This document shows, piece after piece, positions 7,579 through 17,367 of a stretch of DNA of 64,000 bases. Position numbers and translations under genes: made by a program. The stretch lies in assembly GCF_015207705.1 (NCBI RefSeq), contig NZ_JADEWI010000024.1, positions 1 to 64,000 on the forward strand. Reading direction: 5' to 3'. Numbering within the stretch: position 1 is the stretch's first letter; the number at the start of each line of letters is the position of its first letter. The notes under the pieces are model-generated. The model saw only the letters and a program-made list of their open reading frames with translations, had not been told where the DNA came from and searched no databases. The DNA comes from Nostoc sp. LEGE 06077. GTDB lineage: Bacteria > Cyanobacteriota > Cyanobacteriia > Cyanobacteriales > Nostocaceae.

Positions 7579-9258
7579 GTGAAAATTTTTCATAGCCCAA
7601 TAATGATAAATAGCAGAGTTTCTCTACATTATATTGGTTTAGTTGGTGCGATCGCCCTTGGTGCAATTTTGCGCTTTTGGCATTTAGATCTAAAACCTTT
7701 ATGGATGGATGAAGTAATTACTTCCATCTTTAGTTTAGGCAAAAATTATCATGATTTGCCTTTGGATGTGTTATTTCCTCTAGAACGGGTACAGGAAATT
7801 TTTACTTTTAATCCTGGTGTCAGTTGTTCGCAAATCGCCACTAATGTTGATACACAGTCTACCCATCCACCTTTATTTTTTTGTGCGATGTATGGATGGC
7901 TAAGTTGGATGACTCCTTTAGGAACCGATTGGGTGACAAAATTGCGATCGCTTCCGGCTTTATTCGGTGTCGCTACCATCCCGGCGATGTATTGGCTAAA
8001 TCGCCTTGCTTTTTCCAAGTCATCGGGAATTGTCGCAGCCTTGGTGATGGCGACTTCACCTTTTGCTGTATACCTTTCCCAAGAATCACGACACTATACT
8101 GCACCAATGTTCCTCATCACTTTATCGTTATTAGGATTGATGCAAATTCAACAAGATATATTTAGGCGATCGCGTTTTCGGTTTTGGGTTTGGCTATTGT
8201 GGACAATAGTTAATAGTATTGGTTTTTATGTTCACTATTTTTTTGCTCTAGCGTTCATTGCCGAAATTGCTACTTTAATCTTGCTGATTTATCAATATCA
8301 ACTAGAATTTGCAATCATAAAAAAAGTCTGGTTATTTCTATTTATTTCTACTGCTACTGTTTTCATCAGTTTCGTTCCTTGGCTACTAGGAATATTCAAT
8401 CATATTCAGCGTACTGAAACAAATTGGTTACCAACTCCTAACTACATTTCCCCCTTGTATCAAACTTTGATTAACTGGGTGTTAATGACAATTTCTCTAC
8501 CTGTAGAAAATCAGCCTTTACCAGTAGCAATTATTAGTGTATTGATGATGATAGGATTTTTTATATGGTTAGCAAATAAAGTATTTCCCGGATTACGAGG
8601 TTTGTTATTAGATAAGAAAACCAATATAGCAACAAATATACTTTTGACTTTTACTCTTTTCGTCATTTTAGAATTTTTAATTATTATTTATTTCTTCGGT
8701 AAAGATATTACTGTTGTTCCCAGATATAACTTTGTTTATTACCCTAGCTTTTGCGCTCTTTTAGCAGTAGGGATTAATTCTACTTTCAAGAATCAAAAAT
8801 CAATCCCTATCTTTTTAATTATTAGCTTTATTAGTTGTATTTGTGTTGTTAATAATCTAGCTTTTCAAAAGCCTTTTCAACCAGAAAAAGTTGCTTATAA
8901 TATGAATTTAGAGCCATCTACTCCACTCATGTTAGTTACAGGCTACGGCAGTTATCAAGATGTGGCTCTAGGATTAAGTTTTGCTTTAGCTTTAGAACCT
9001 TTGAGAAATGCAGATACATTAGATAATTTTGCCTTTATTAATCAAAACTCTAGTGTGATTCCTTTTTGGCAGAAACTTTCGCAATTATCTATTACTGATA
9101 CATCTAAACTAAATTTATGGATAGTCGCCCCTGGTTTGCGGCGACGCGATTATCAACAGCAGGTAATTTTATCTGGGCAAACTGTTTGTCATATAGACCC
9201 TAAACATCATTATCGGATCGGAATTCCCTATCAACTTTATCGATGTGAGAAAAAATGA
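7579..9258 (+). CDS. Membrane glycosyltransferase of the GT-C (PMT/ArnT) type
   Basis: 559 residues with about ten or more hydrophobic membrane segments. The first external loop carries PLWMDEVITS, the Asp-Glu motif expected for GT-C enzymes such as protein O-mannosyltransferases and ArnT, which use polyprenyl-phosphate sugars. A later loop has SQESRHYTAP and the protein ends in a soluble periplasmic-like domain (about 470-559). It probably transfers a sugar to a lipid, protein or polysaccharide at the cytoplasmic membrane; substrate unknown. The first codon used is GTG at 7579; an ATG at 7603 is an alternative and neither has a clear Shine-Dalgarno sequence. It is divergent from the helicase gene with about 70 bases between starts. 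Confidence 0.82.
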   Translation: MKIFHSPIMINSRVSLHYIGLVGAIALGAILRFWHLDLKPLWMDEVITSIFSLGKNYHDLPLDVLFPLERVQEIFTFNPGVSCSQIATNVDTQSTHPPLFFCAMYGWLSWMTPLGTDWVTKLRSLPALFGVATIPAMYWLNRLAFSKSSGIVAALVMATSPFAVYLSQESRHYTAPMFLITLSLLGLMQIQQDIFRRSRFRFWVWLLWTIVNSIGFYVHYFFALAFIAEIATLILLIYQYQLEFAIIKKVWLFLFISTATVFISFVPWLLGIFNHIQRTETNWLPTPNYISPLYQTLINWVLMTISLPVENQPLPVAIISVLMMIGFFIWLANKVFPGLRGLLLDKKTNIATNILLTFTLFVILEFLIIIYFFGKDITVVPRYNFVYYPSFCALLAVGINSTFKNQKSIPIFLIISFISCICVVNNLAFQKPFQPEKVAYNMNLEPSTPLMLVTGYGSYQDVALGLSFALALEPLRNADTLDNFAFINQNSSVIPFWQKLSQLSITDTSKLNLWIVAPGLRRRDYQQQVILSGQTVCHIDPKHHYRIGIPYQLYRCEKK

Positions 9259-9338
9259 TTGAAAACGCAAAGATACGCGGAGGTTAGCGCAGAGGTAAAC
9301 AGAGGTTTTATATGTGTTCTCTGCGCCTGCGCGGTGCT

Positions 9339-10424
9339 TTATTCGTCAATTAGCCAAGGTTCTTTGTTAACTTCTTCATCAAAAATTCGCTTCGGGCGTA
9401 CCATGACAATTACTTTTCCTAGGATGGAAATCTCTGGTTCAGTTTCTAACCATTGAATATCTAATTCCCCATTCTGATCAACTACAAAATAGCTAGAAGC
9501 GTCCCATTCTCTTTGAGCGCGATCAATAACTATTAATATTTCTTCTTGCCTGTTTTTCGGTTGATTGGGAAGGCGATCGCTATTTGCCAAAACTACTACT
9601 GGATCTTCTGCATTTAAAAGCACTTGCCAACCCGGTAAGGGAACCCAAGCTTGTTCCCCGGCAAACTTGACTATTTGAAATGGTTCACTAGCTGTAATCC
9701 AAGGTACAGCCTGTAAATCTTGTGGTGTTAAGGGAAATTTACCCACAACAGGTAGGATACGTGGGAGTTCATCTTCTGAGTCAAAGCGGTAAAACGGCAA
9801 TAGGGGAGCCGGGCGCTTGGGGATAACCGTAAAATCGACCAGCAGTTGTTCTAGTTGCTTCCTCGCTGAGTCGGTGTGAGCAAAACGCAATCCTCTAGCT
9901 ATCAACCGCGATCGCTCGGCTAAATCGGAATTTTGCCGGGCTAATTTCCAGGCTTGGTAAGCAATTGCATCCCCGACATGATCTGAAAACCCGTCTGGTA
10001 AATTACGTAACCAAGAGTAATCTTTAATTGCTTTGGCTATTTCTCTCGCCCCATCTACATCAACTTTGTGAATAAAAGTCAGTTCCGCCGCCGCTGCTCG
10101 TTCTTCGTGGTTAAGCAAGCGTAATTCATACAAAACATCACTACCTCGTGTAGAGTAGTGCGATCGCGCGGCTTCTGATGCCCCAACTTTTTCTATAGAA
10201 TTGTAAACTTGAGCGCCTACCATGACCTGATTTTGTTGTATTGGCTCAAATCCAGTTGCTTCAAAAATTTCTTGAGGATTATGACCAGACTTTTGCAAAG
10301 TGGCGATCGCAATTCCCCATTCCACCCAATTACCTTGCTTTTGCCTCAGCTTACGCAATAACTCCTGGGCATTGTCGTTGCTAGTGGTGTCAGGGTTTTG
10401 GGCGTTGGGTGGTAAGTCTGTCAT
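9339..10424 (-). CDS. raf1: Rubisco accumulation factor 1
   Basis: 361 residues matching the cyanobacterial Raf1 pattern: an N-terminal helical domain (about 15-200, with GNWVEWGIAIATLQKSGHN and TGFEPIQQNQVMVGAQVY), a linker, and a C-terminal beta domain (about 215-350) including LPGWQVLLNAEDPVVVLAN. Raf1 dimers clamp folded RbcL dimers and help assemble the Rubisco octamer core in the cytoplasm. No rbc genes are in the window, which is normal. It is convergent with the glycosyltransferase gene and divergent from the REC-GAF regulator. Confidence 0.9.
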   Translation of the reverse strand: MTDLPPNAQNPDTTSNDNAQELLRKLRQKQGNWVEWGIAIATLQKSGHNPQEIFEATGFEPIQQNQVMVGAQVYNSIEKVGASEAARSHYSTRGSDVLYELRLLNHEERAAAAELTFIHKVDVDGAREIAKAIKDYSWLRNLPDGFSDHVGDAIAYQAWKLARQNSDLAERSRLIARGLRFAHTDSARKQLEQLLVDFTVIPKRPAPLLPFYRFDSEDELPRILPVVGKFPLTPQDLQAVPWITASEPFQIVKFAGEQAWVPLPGWQVLLNAEDPVVVLANSDRLPNQPKNRQEEILIVIDRAQREWDASSYFVVDQNGELDIQWLETEPEISILGKVIVMVRPKRIFDEEVNKEPWLIDE

Positions 10425-10665
10425 AATCTGGAGTGGCGCTTGAGCTAGAGAAAACTACCGATACCTGATCGGCAAGTCTTATTCTAATCTTTAACAGTGA
10501 ACTATCCATCACTCTACCGTCAAACAAAATTATAGGTTATCAATAGTACACACAAGTTCTCCATTGGAACTGATCAGTACCTTCACGCAAGGCTTACGCA
10601 CCATATATCAACTAAGCTTGGTGTGGAATATAACACTATAGTGAATTATTTACAGGAATTATCTC

Positions 10666-11622
10666 ATGGATAATCCCACGCTTGAAATAAATACAAGTCG
10701 TCGGCAAACAGCAACTTTAGAAAGAGCAAAAAAACTCAAAATATTGGTAGTAGATGATGAGCCAGATAATCTCGATTTACTTTATCGGACTTTTCGGCGC
10801 GACTTTCATGTTTTAAAGGCTGATAGCGGCATAAATGCTTTAGAAGTTTTGGCAACAGAAGGAGAAGTAGCAGTTATTATCTCCGATCAGCGAATGCCAG
10901 AAATGAAAGGCACAGAGTTTTTGAGCAAAACTGTGCCGCAGTTTCCCGATACAGTCAGGATTATCCTCACCGGATTTACTGATATTGAAGACTTGGTAGA
11001 AGCGATTAATGCTGGACAAGTCTACAAATATATCACCAAGCCTTGGGATCCAGGAGAACTGAAGGCGGTTGTCCAAAGAGCCGCAGAAACCTATGACTTG
11101 TTGAAGCAACGTACAGAAGAATTACGTCGCGCTAATGCTCAAATGGCGTTATTGTCTGTGTTAGTCCAAGTCACCCAAGCCGCAGATACTTTAGAGTCAA
11201 TTCTCGAACCAATAGCTACAGCTTTTAGTGATAGTTTCACTGCTGAAGGCTGTATTTTGCAGCTGGTAGAAGGAAATGAATTAGCTAATGTACAAGGTTC
11301 TTATAGCCGTGTTGGTACTACTGTCAATTGGCTAGATCAAGACCCCTTAGTGACTGAAGCGATCGCTACAGGAAAAGTCCAAACAGCTTTAAATGTAGCT
11401 AAAGAACCTAAACTCACTGGTTTAAATCACTATCAAGATACAGGTGTCCAAGCACATTTAGTTATCCCAATTACCTACCGCAATGGTATGTTAGGTGTGT
11501 TGTCACTCCAATGGCAACAACCTTGCTCTTTGCGAGAAGATGAACTGAACCTGATTAATTTATCAGCTCAATTAGTAGCGATCGCTCTTACTAGCAGTCG
11601 TTGCTATCAAGGCCAAATTTAG
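10666..11622 (+). CDS. Response regulator with REC and GAF domains
   Basis: 318 residues. Residues 24-145 are a receiver domain: acidic pocket VVDDEPDN, phosphoacceptor Asp near 74 in ISDQRMPEMKG, and the conserved Lys in YITKPWDP. A helical linker (145-165) leads to a GAF domain (about 167-310), which may bind a small ligand. There is no DNA-binding, HD-GYP or cyclase output, so it probably signals through protein contacts. It stands alone in front of menG, 73 bases away; the kinase partner is not obvious. Confidence 0.9.
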   Translation: MDNPTLEINTSRRQTATLERAKKLKILVVDDEPDNLDLLYRTFRRDFHVLKADSGINALEVLATEGEVAVIISDQRMPEMKGTEFLSKTVPQFPDTVRIILTGFTDIEDLVEAINAGQVYKYITKPWDPGELKAVVQRAAETYDLLKQRTEELRRANAQMALLSVLVQVTQAADTLESILEPIATAFSDSFTAEGCILQLVEGNELANVQGSYSRVGTTVNWLDQDPLVTEAIATGKVQTALNVAKEPKLTGLNHYQDTGVQAHLVIPITYRNGMLGVLSLQWQQPCSLREDELNLINLSAQLVAIALTSSRCYQGQI

Positions 11623-11695
11623 TCAAGAGTCCATAGTCCAGAGTGAGGTTATGTTGACTCTTGACTATTGACCATAGACTTTTGACTATTCACCA

Positions 11696-12388
11696 ATGAC
11701 TAATGAAATTCGCGCCATTTTCGACAGTATTGCTCCAGTCTATGACGAGCTAAATAATTGGTTGAGTCTGGGACAACACCGGATATGGAAGGAAATGGCG
11801 ATTAAATGGAGTGGTGCTAAACCCGGAGATACTTGTATTGATTTGTGTTGTGGGAGTGGTGATTTAGCGTTGCGTTTGGCACGGCGTGTCGGTAACAAAG
11901 GACAGGTGTATGGTGTGGATTTTTCACCTAAGCTACTCGCAACTGCTCAAGAACGCTCTCAACAACAATACCCTCAACCTGCCGTAACTTGGATAGAAGC
12001 TGATGTCCTCAATTTACCTTTTGAGGATAACCAATTTGATGCGGCAACAATGGGTTATGGGTTAAGAAATGTAACGGATATTCTCCAAAGCCTGAGAGAG
12101 ATTCACCGTGTGTTAAAACCAGGTACTAAGGCGGCAATTTTAGACTTTCATCGCCCAAATAACCAGCAATTACGCGCTTTTCAACAATGGTACTTGGATT
12201 CTATAGTTGTACCAATGGCTGAAAATTTGGGCTTAAAAGAACAGTATGCTTATATCAGCCCCAGCTTAGATCGTTTCCCTAGAGGAGACGAACAAAAAGA
12301 ACTAGCCCTGCAAGCTGGTTTTGCATCAGTTACACACTACCCCATTGTGAACGGTATGATGGGAGTGTTAGTAGTCAGTAAATTTTAG
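11696..12388 (+). CDS. menG: Quinone C-methyltransferase (MenG/UbiE family)
   Basis: 230 residues. The S-adenosylmethionine site CIDLCCGSGDLALRLARR (about 45-62) and the family stretches FDSIAPVYDELNNWLSLGQH and TMGYGLRNVTDI are diagnostic of the UbiE/MenG family. In cyanobacteria the orthologue methylates demethylphylloquinone, the last step in making the photosystem I quinone; the older annotation is ubiE. The ATG at 11696 is taken because it starts the conserved MTNEIRAIFDSIAPVYD block. Confidence 0.93.
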   Translation: MTNEIRAIFDSIAPVYDELNNWLSLGQHRIWKEMAIKWSGAKPGDTCIDLCCGSGDLALRLARRVGNKGQVYGVDFSPKLLATAQERSQQQYPQPAVTWIEADVLNLPFEDNQFDAATMGYGLRNVTDILQSLREIHRVLKPGTKAAILDFHRPNNQQLRAFQQWYLDSIVVPMAENLGLKEQYAYISPSLDRFPRGDEQKELALQAGFASVTHYPIVNGMMGVLVVSKF

Positions 12389-12501
12389 ATGAGAGATGGG
12401 AGATTTGGGATTGGCTCTGCTGGCAAAGAAGCAAAAGTTATCCAAAAACTAACATCTTGATCTAAGATCTTCAAATTCAAAATTGGCAAGTCCAAAATCC
12501 T

Positions 12502-13743
12502 GTGGATTGGTCTCATCTTTGGCTTTATGTGTCTCCTCCAATACTGGGTGGAGTAATTGGCTACTTCACAAATGATATAGCCATCAAAATGTTATTTCGT
12601 CCCTACCGAGCAATTTATATTGGTGGACGAAGAATGCCTTTCACACCTGGTTTGATTCCTCGCAACCAGGAACGTTTGGCTAAAAATATTTCGAGTACTA
12701 TCATGGGGTCGCTGCTAACTCCAGTAGAATTGCAAAATCTGGCACGGCGCTTGTTACAAACAGAGCGAGTCCAAGCAGCAATTTTATGGTTGTTACGTTT
12801 AGCAATTGAACAAATAAAAGCAGATAAAGACCAAAAAAGTGCCAAAATTGTGGCAGGAATTTTGCGCGATTTGCTAGGAGAATCTTTACCCCGCTTGCTA
12901 AAAGTTTTAGCACGACGGGAAGATTTTTTAGAAGCGCAAATCAATCAAATTTTTGATCAAATACTGCTAGATTTACAACTAACTGATGAACAAGCTACAC
13001 GTTTAGCTGATTGGTTATTGCAGACAGTTTTACCGCCAGATGTGTTACGTCAGGCAATTATTGATTTTTTAACCGATCGCACAATTCAAATTATCGATGA
13101 AAGCTTCCGGGAAAAAACCAGTGGAACTTATTGGGTAGTAGCCAATTTGTTTGGTTTACGCAATACTCTCACCAGACTGAGAACTTTTTGTTTAGATGAG
13201 AAAGAAGCGACTAATGCGCGTTTAAAAGAATTAACCCAGGATTTGCAAGTACGCGATCGCCTGAAAAAAATCCTGCAAAATTTATCTTTACAAAACTTGC
13301 CAATTGGTACGGTACGTCAATTACGTAAAACCACCCGCGAAACAGTCCGCCAATATATTCAAACCAGTGGTAGTGATTTGTTAAAAGGATTCACTGATTC
13401 TGTGAATTGGGAAAACATTGCTACACTACTGCTAAATCGGCTGAGTGCTTCACCTGTTGTCAGTTCTTCTTTAGAAGTTGTCAGCTTGGAATTAGCTTTA
13501 ATTTTAGAACGTTATTTAGAAAAAGACTTAGAAGCTATTGTGACTCAAGTAATTCCAATTTTGTCAATCGACCAAGTAATTATTGACCGGGTAAAGTCAA
13601 CTTCTCCTGCTGATTTAGAAGCAGCAATTGAAGGAATTGTTAAAAATGAATTACAGGCAATTGTAACTTTAGGTGGGGTTTTAGGTTTTATTGTGGGATT
13701 ATTCCAAACAGTATTTTTAATCTTGAGTCAGCAGTCATTATAA
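12502..13743 (+). CDS. DUF445 membrane protein (YheB-like)
   Basis: 413 residues from a GTG start. An N-terminal membrane segment is followed by the conserved [18 protein letters not shown] and [14 protein letters not shown] blocks typical of DUF445. The middle is a long helical, charged region, and a C-terminal hydrophobic segment (about 388-408) would anchor the other end. The family is widespread but has no established biochemical role. It is convergent with the Uma2 gene that ends at 13789; the 45-base gap contains a HIP1 site and a small GTCC/GGAC stem. Confidence 0.85.
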   Translation: MDWSHLWLYVSPPILGGVIGYFTNDIAIKMLFRPYRAIYIGGRRMPFTPGLIPRNQERLAKNISSTIMGSLLTPVELQNLARRLLQTERVQAAILWLLRLAIEQIKADKDQKSAKIVAGILRDLLGESLPRLLKVLARREDFLEAQINQIFDQILLDLQLTDEQATRLADWLLQTVLPPDVLRQAIIDFLTDRTIQIIDESFREKTSGTYWVVANLFGLRNTLTRLRTFCLDEKEATNARLKELTQDLQVRDRLKKILQNLSLQNLPIGTVRQLRKTTRETVRQYIQTSGSDLLKGFTDSVNWENIATLLLNRLSASPVVSSSLEVVSLELALILERYLEKDLEAIVTQVIPILSIDQVIIDRVKSTSPADLEAAIEGIVKNELQAIVTLGGVLGFIVGLFQTVFLILSQQSL

Positions 13744-13788
13744 ATGTAAAATTAAAGCCAGAGTCCTTCGGACACGGTTCGCGATCGC

Positions 13789-14364
13789 CTAACTCAAAAT
13801 TTGAGCTAAATCCAAGATAAACCCTGGCAGAATATCTTCCCCACTCAAGCTACCGGGAGATTGTAAAACTTCAACTTCTTGCCCTAGTCTGTAAATTTCC
13901 ACCCGTTGATTCTGAGGGTCAATCAGCCAACCTAGACGCACACCGTTATCAATGTACTCCTGCATTTTTCGTTGCAATCTTTCTAGACTATCTGTAGCAG
14001 AGCGCAACTCTACGACAAAATCAGGAGCCATAGGTAAAAACTTAGCAGGATCGGGATTTAAAGCGAGGATTCTTTCCTTTTTTACCCAAGACACATCAGG
14101 AGAGCGTGTTGCACCATTGGGAAGAATGAACCCTGTAGAAGAATCAAATACTAAGCCTGTACTATCAACTTCTGCCCAGTTGCTCAACCGTTGGTTTAAA
14201 CGGCTATTCCGATTTCCACTTTCCCATCCCGTAGGCGGCATAATAATGATTTCTCCTTGGGCTGTACGCTCAAAACGTAAGTCTCGATTATTTTGACAAA
14301 TTTTAAAGAACTGCTCATCTGTTAACTCAATGACAGGGCTGAGGTCGAGAATCAAAGCAGTCAT
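13789..14364 (-). CDS. Uma2 family (DUF820) putative PD-(D/E)XK endonuclease
   Basis: 191 residues. Family features are the N-terminal helix with LTDEQFFKICQNN, the GEIIIMPPTG turn, the nuclease core SPDVSWVKKER followed by PDFVVELRS (the Asp and the Glu of the PD-x-ExK fold), and WLIDPQNQRVEIYR near the end. These proteins are very abundant in cyanobacteria and their biological role is unsettled. A second member lies at 44647. The gene is single, downstream of the HD-domain gene on the same strand. Confidence 0.88.
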   Translation of the reverse strand: MTALILDLSPVIELTDEQFFKICQNNRDLRFERTAQGEIIIMPPTGWESGNRNSRLNQRLSNWAEVDSTGLVFDSSTGFILPNGATRSPDVSWVKKERILALNPDPAKFLPMAPDFVVELRSATDSLERLQRKMQEYIDNGVRLGWLIDPQNQRVEIYRLGQEVEVLQSPGSLSGEDILPGFILDLAQILS

Positions 14365-14446
14365 ATTTATTCCTCAATTTTGATATTTGTAGCCTAGCAG
14401 TAAATTTTGTAGTCGGTCATTTGTCACTTGCTATTTTGACTATTGA

Positions 14447-17167
14447 CTATTTAGCTAATTTCTCATTAGTAACCTTTAACTTGGGATAAACGATGCGTTT
14501 GTGGTGGAATTGCTGCCAAACTTCGACAAAAATTTGGGCAATTTGCGTCATTTCATCGCGTGTTAATCCAGATTCTTGGATTTGATTATCCTGCCATCTG
14601 GCACGCAAAATATTATTTAGTGTAGTTAAAGCTTGTTCTGGTGTAACTTCTTTGAGCGATCGCAGTGCGGCTTCACAAGCATCTGCTAACATGACAATTC
14701 CCGTTTCCCTCGATTGGGGAATTGGGCCGTCGTAGCGAAAATCAGCTTCATCTAATTTTATACTGGGGTCGGCTTGGGCTTGCTGCTGTGCTTGATGATA
14801 AAAATAGGCAATCAGCATTGTACCCTGATGTTCGGGAATAAACGCTTGAATTGCTGTTGGCAACCAATGTTTACGTGCCATAACTAACCCTTCACTAACG
14901 TGCTTTTTGATAATTTCGGCACTTTTCCAAGGGTCTTGAATTTCTGTTTCGTGTTTATTTGCCCCCCCCATTTGGTTTTCAATAAAACCTAAAGGATCAT
15001 GCATTTTACCAATATCGTGGTAGAGAGTCCCAGCCCTGACTAATTCGACATTACACCCCAATTTTTTCGCCGCAGCTTCGGCTAGGGTGGCGACAAAGAG
15101 GGTGTGTTGAAAAGTTCCGGGGGTTGCTGTGGCGAGTTTTTTTAATAAGGGGCGATTGGGGTTCGCCAGTTCTGCTAACCGAATGGGAGTGACTAAATCA
15201 AATAGTTTTTCTAAATAGGGACTTACGCCCAAGGCGACGATACTCCAAGCTAAACCTGATAAAGTAAATAATCCGGCTGCTTGAAAGATCATGTACCAGC
15301 CTGTACCAAATGCTCCACCAAAGAATAAACTCAAAATTAGGTAAAGGCCACCTTGAGTTGCCGCAATAGCTACACCTAATATTGCTAATTCTTCCCGCGA
15401 TCGCAGTCTTTGGGCGATGCAACTACCTAATATTCCTCCCGCTACACCAGCTACCAAGGCTATTTTACTGACTTCTAAACTTGTCGGTATAACTAGCAAC
15501 AATAGCCCGATAACTGTTGCACCCAAAGTCGGCCCGTAAAAACTCCCTAATAATAAACCAATGCCACTCCAGGTAGTATGCACTATCCCCATTGCGATCG
15601 CGCCTGGAGTACTCAACGTTAGCAGTAATATTAATAGGCGATCGCGTTGTCGTAACCGATGCTTGTTGTGCTTTTCTACCCACACAAAAATCCCGATGGC
15701 ACCTGTAATTATAAGTGCTAACTTCGTCAATCCTAGCCAATTATTTTCCCGACGAATTAATTTATACTCTTCTAATACATCAAACTGCCAATCAGTAATT
15801 TTTTGTCCTTTACGGACAATTACCTCACCTTGCTTCACATTTACTATTACAGGTGAAACTCCTTCCATTGCTTGTTGCGTCTGGATGCGAGTTTTTGCCT
15901 CATCTTTTTTTAAATTCGGTTCTAGGACTGTCAATAACAACTTTGATGCTAAAGCTTCCGCATCTTTTGGCACTAAATCTTGAATATGTACACTTACTGC
16001 CTTTTGTAACATTTGCTCTGGTAGTCCTTCGGGAATACCTTGCGTCAAAATGCGATCAGCAATTTGGCGAACTTGTGTATATGTAGATGACCAATCATCA
16101 TCTGATAAATCTAAGATGACAGTTTCTTGATAAATTGTTTGTGGGTTAACAGTTTCTAATTGTAAAAGTTGCGCCTTTGCTTGGATATACCCTTGCCGTA
16201 CTTGAGATATTTGCTGCACCAATGACAATAAGTTCTGGGCTGAGGTGGTGATTCGGTAAGCGTCTAACTCTCCTACTACCAGTTGAAAATCTTTACTTTG
16301 GGTGGTATTACTAGGTTTAGGTTGCTTAGAAGCTAGAGACTGGGTGAAATTAAGAGAATTAGGGTTTGTCAGTGACTGGTTTTGCTCAATGGGTGAACCT
16401 GTGGCTGATGGAAATAAAGGAAGATATTTGGCAGAATTTTGTTTCTGCCTAGGTTGATTTTTGGGTAAAAGCTCTAATTTCTGTTTACTCTGATTTTCGA
16501 CAGCTGCTAGTAATGTTTTCCATTCGGAGTCAGAACAAGCACGTAAATATTGCTGGGTAGGTAAGGATAAAACTGCGGTGTCGAAAAAAGGAAAAGACCC
16601 AGCAACAGAGCGAATTTCATTACCTTGGTCGAGAATTTTTTGCAACTCTTGGTTAATCTTGGCAGTTATCGCAGCATCGACCATTAAAACTGGTGCAGAA
16701 CTTTTACTCACAGCTTTACGTCGAGCTTCAGTTTTTTGTTTATTTTCAATACCGATAGGGTAGGGGGCTTTGAAAGTTTGTGGTGCGTAAGCTCCTATTT
16801 GCAGTTGGGGTTGGTTGTATAACTTATGACCTAGCACCCCTGTCAAAGATACAACTGCGATCGCAAAAACCACGGAAGAACGTCTTTCATGTACCCAGCG
16901 TAAACCGACTGCATTAATTACAGTCTGAGTTTTGCTCGATTTTGCCATTGATCTGGATACCGTTGTTCGTTGATACTGTTTGCTATTTTTGTTGATTTTT
17001 AACAAAAACCGCCGAAAATCATTGAGAATATTTGTTTGAGGTTGACTACGGCAGCTTTGGCTATTTTGACGTTTCTTAACTAGCCAACGTGAGCGACACA
17101 TAGCTGTAGAGCGTCGCCAATCAGTTAATTGCTGGGTTAAGGACTGAAAAAATCGCGGTTTTTTCAT
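14447..17167 (-). CDS. 7TM-HD phosphodiesterase, PgpH/YqfF type (c-di-AMP)
   Basis: 906 residues in the longest frame. After a basic N-terminal extension and one membrane segment (about 96-115) comes a large extracytoplasmic 7TMR-HDED region (to about 465), seven membrane helices (about 475-690) and a cytoplasmic HD domain with HTLFVATLAEAAAKKLG and GTLYHDIGKM, which carry the His-Asp metal ligands. Relatives such as Listeria PgpH hydrolyse cyclic di-AMP; cyanobacteria make this messenger, so the same activity is likely here. The first ~73 residues are Gln/Arg-rich and unlike the family; an ATG at 16948 (MAKSSKTQ) would give a more usual protein, though no good ribosome site is seen before it. 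Confidence 0.88.
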   Translation of the reverse strand: MKKPRFFQSLTQQLTDWRRSTAMCRSRWLVKKRQNSQSCRSQPQTNILNDFRRFLLKINKNSKQYQRTTVSRSMAKSSKTQTVINAVGLRWVHERRSSVVFAIAVVSLTGVLGHKLYNQPQLQIGAYAPQTFKAPYPIGIENKQKTEARRKAVSKSSAPVLMVDAAITAKINQELQKILDQGNEIRSVAGSFPFFDTAVLSLPTQQYLRACSDSEWKTLLAAVENQSKQKLELLPKNQPRQKQNSAKYLPLFPSATGSPIEQNQSLTNPNSLNFTQSLASKQPKPSNTTQSKDFQLVVGELDAYRITTSAQNLLSLVQQISQVRQGYIQAKAQLLQLETVNPQTIYQETVILDLSDDDWSSTYTQVRQIADRILTQGIPEGLPEQMLQKAVSVHIQDLVPKDAEALASKLLLTVLEPNLKKDEAKTRIQTQQAMEGVSPVIVNVKQGEVIVRKGQKITDWQFDVLEEYKLIRRENNWLGLTKLALIITGAIGIFVWVEKHNKHRLRQRDRLLILLLTLSTPGAIAMGIVHTTWSGIGLLLGSFYGPTLGATVIGLLLLVIPTSLEVSKIALVAGVAGGILGSCIAQRLRSREELAILGVAIAATQGGLYLILSLFFGGAFGTGWYMIFQAAGLFTLSGLAWSIVALGVSPYLEKLFDLVTPIRLAELANPNRPLLKKLATATPGTFQHTLFVATLAEAAAKKLGCNVELVRAGTLYHDIGKMHDPLGFIENQMGGANKHETEIQDPWKSAEIIKKHVSEGLVMARKHWLPTAIQAFIPEHQGTMLIAYFYHQAQQQAQADPSIKLDEADFRYDGPIPQSRETGIVMLADACEAALRSLKEVTPEQALTTLNNILRARWQDNQIQESGLTRDEMTQIAQIFVEVWQQFHHKRIVYPKLKVTNEKLAK

Positions 17168-17367
17168 TACCTCTAGCTGCTGACTTTGATAGGTCAGAAC
17201 AAAATTTTTTTAATAAAAGCTTAAGCTTGAGTCGGAAGTAATTGACCAAGATGATTTAGAATGTTTGCTTTCAGAATCAGGTGGAGGTAAAAATGGAAAT
17301 TTAAGTAGAAAAATTCTACGTTTTGGTGTGAGCTTGGATTGATGATTAATTGTTATTTAGCGCTGGA

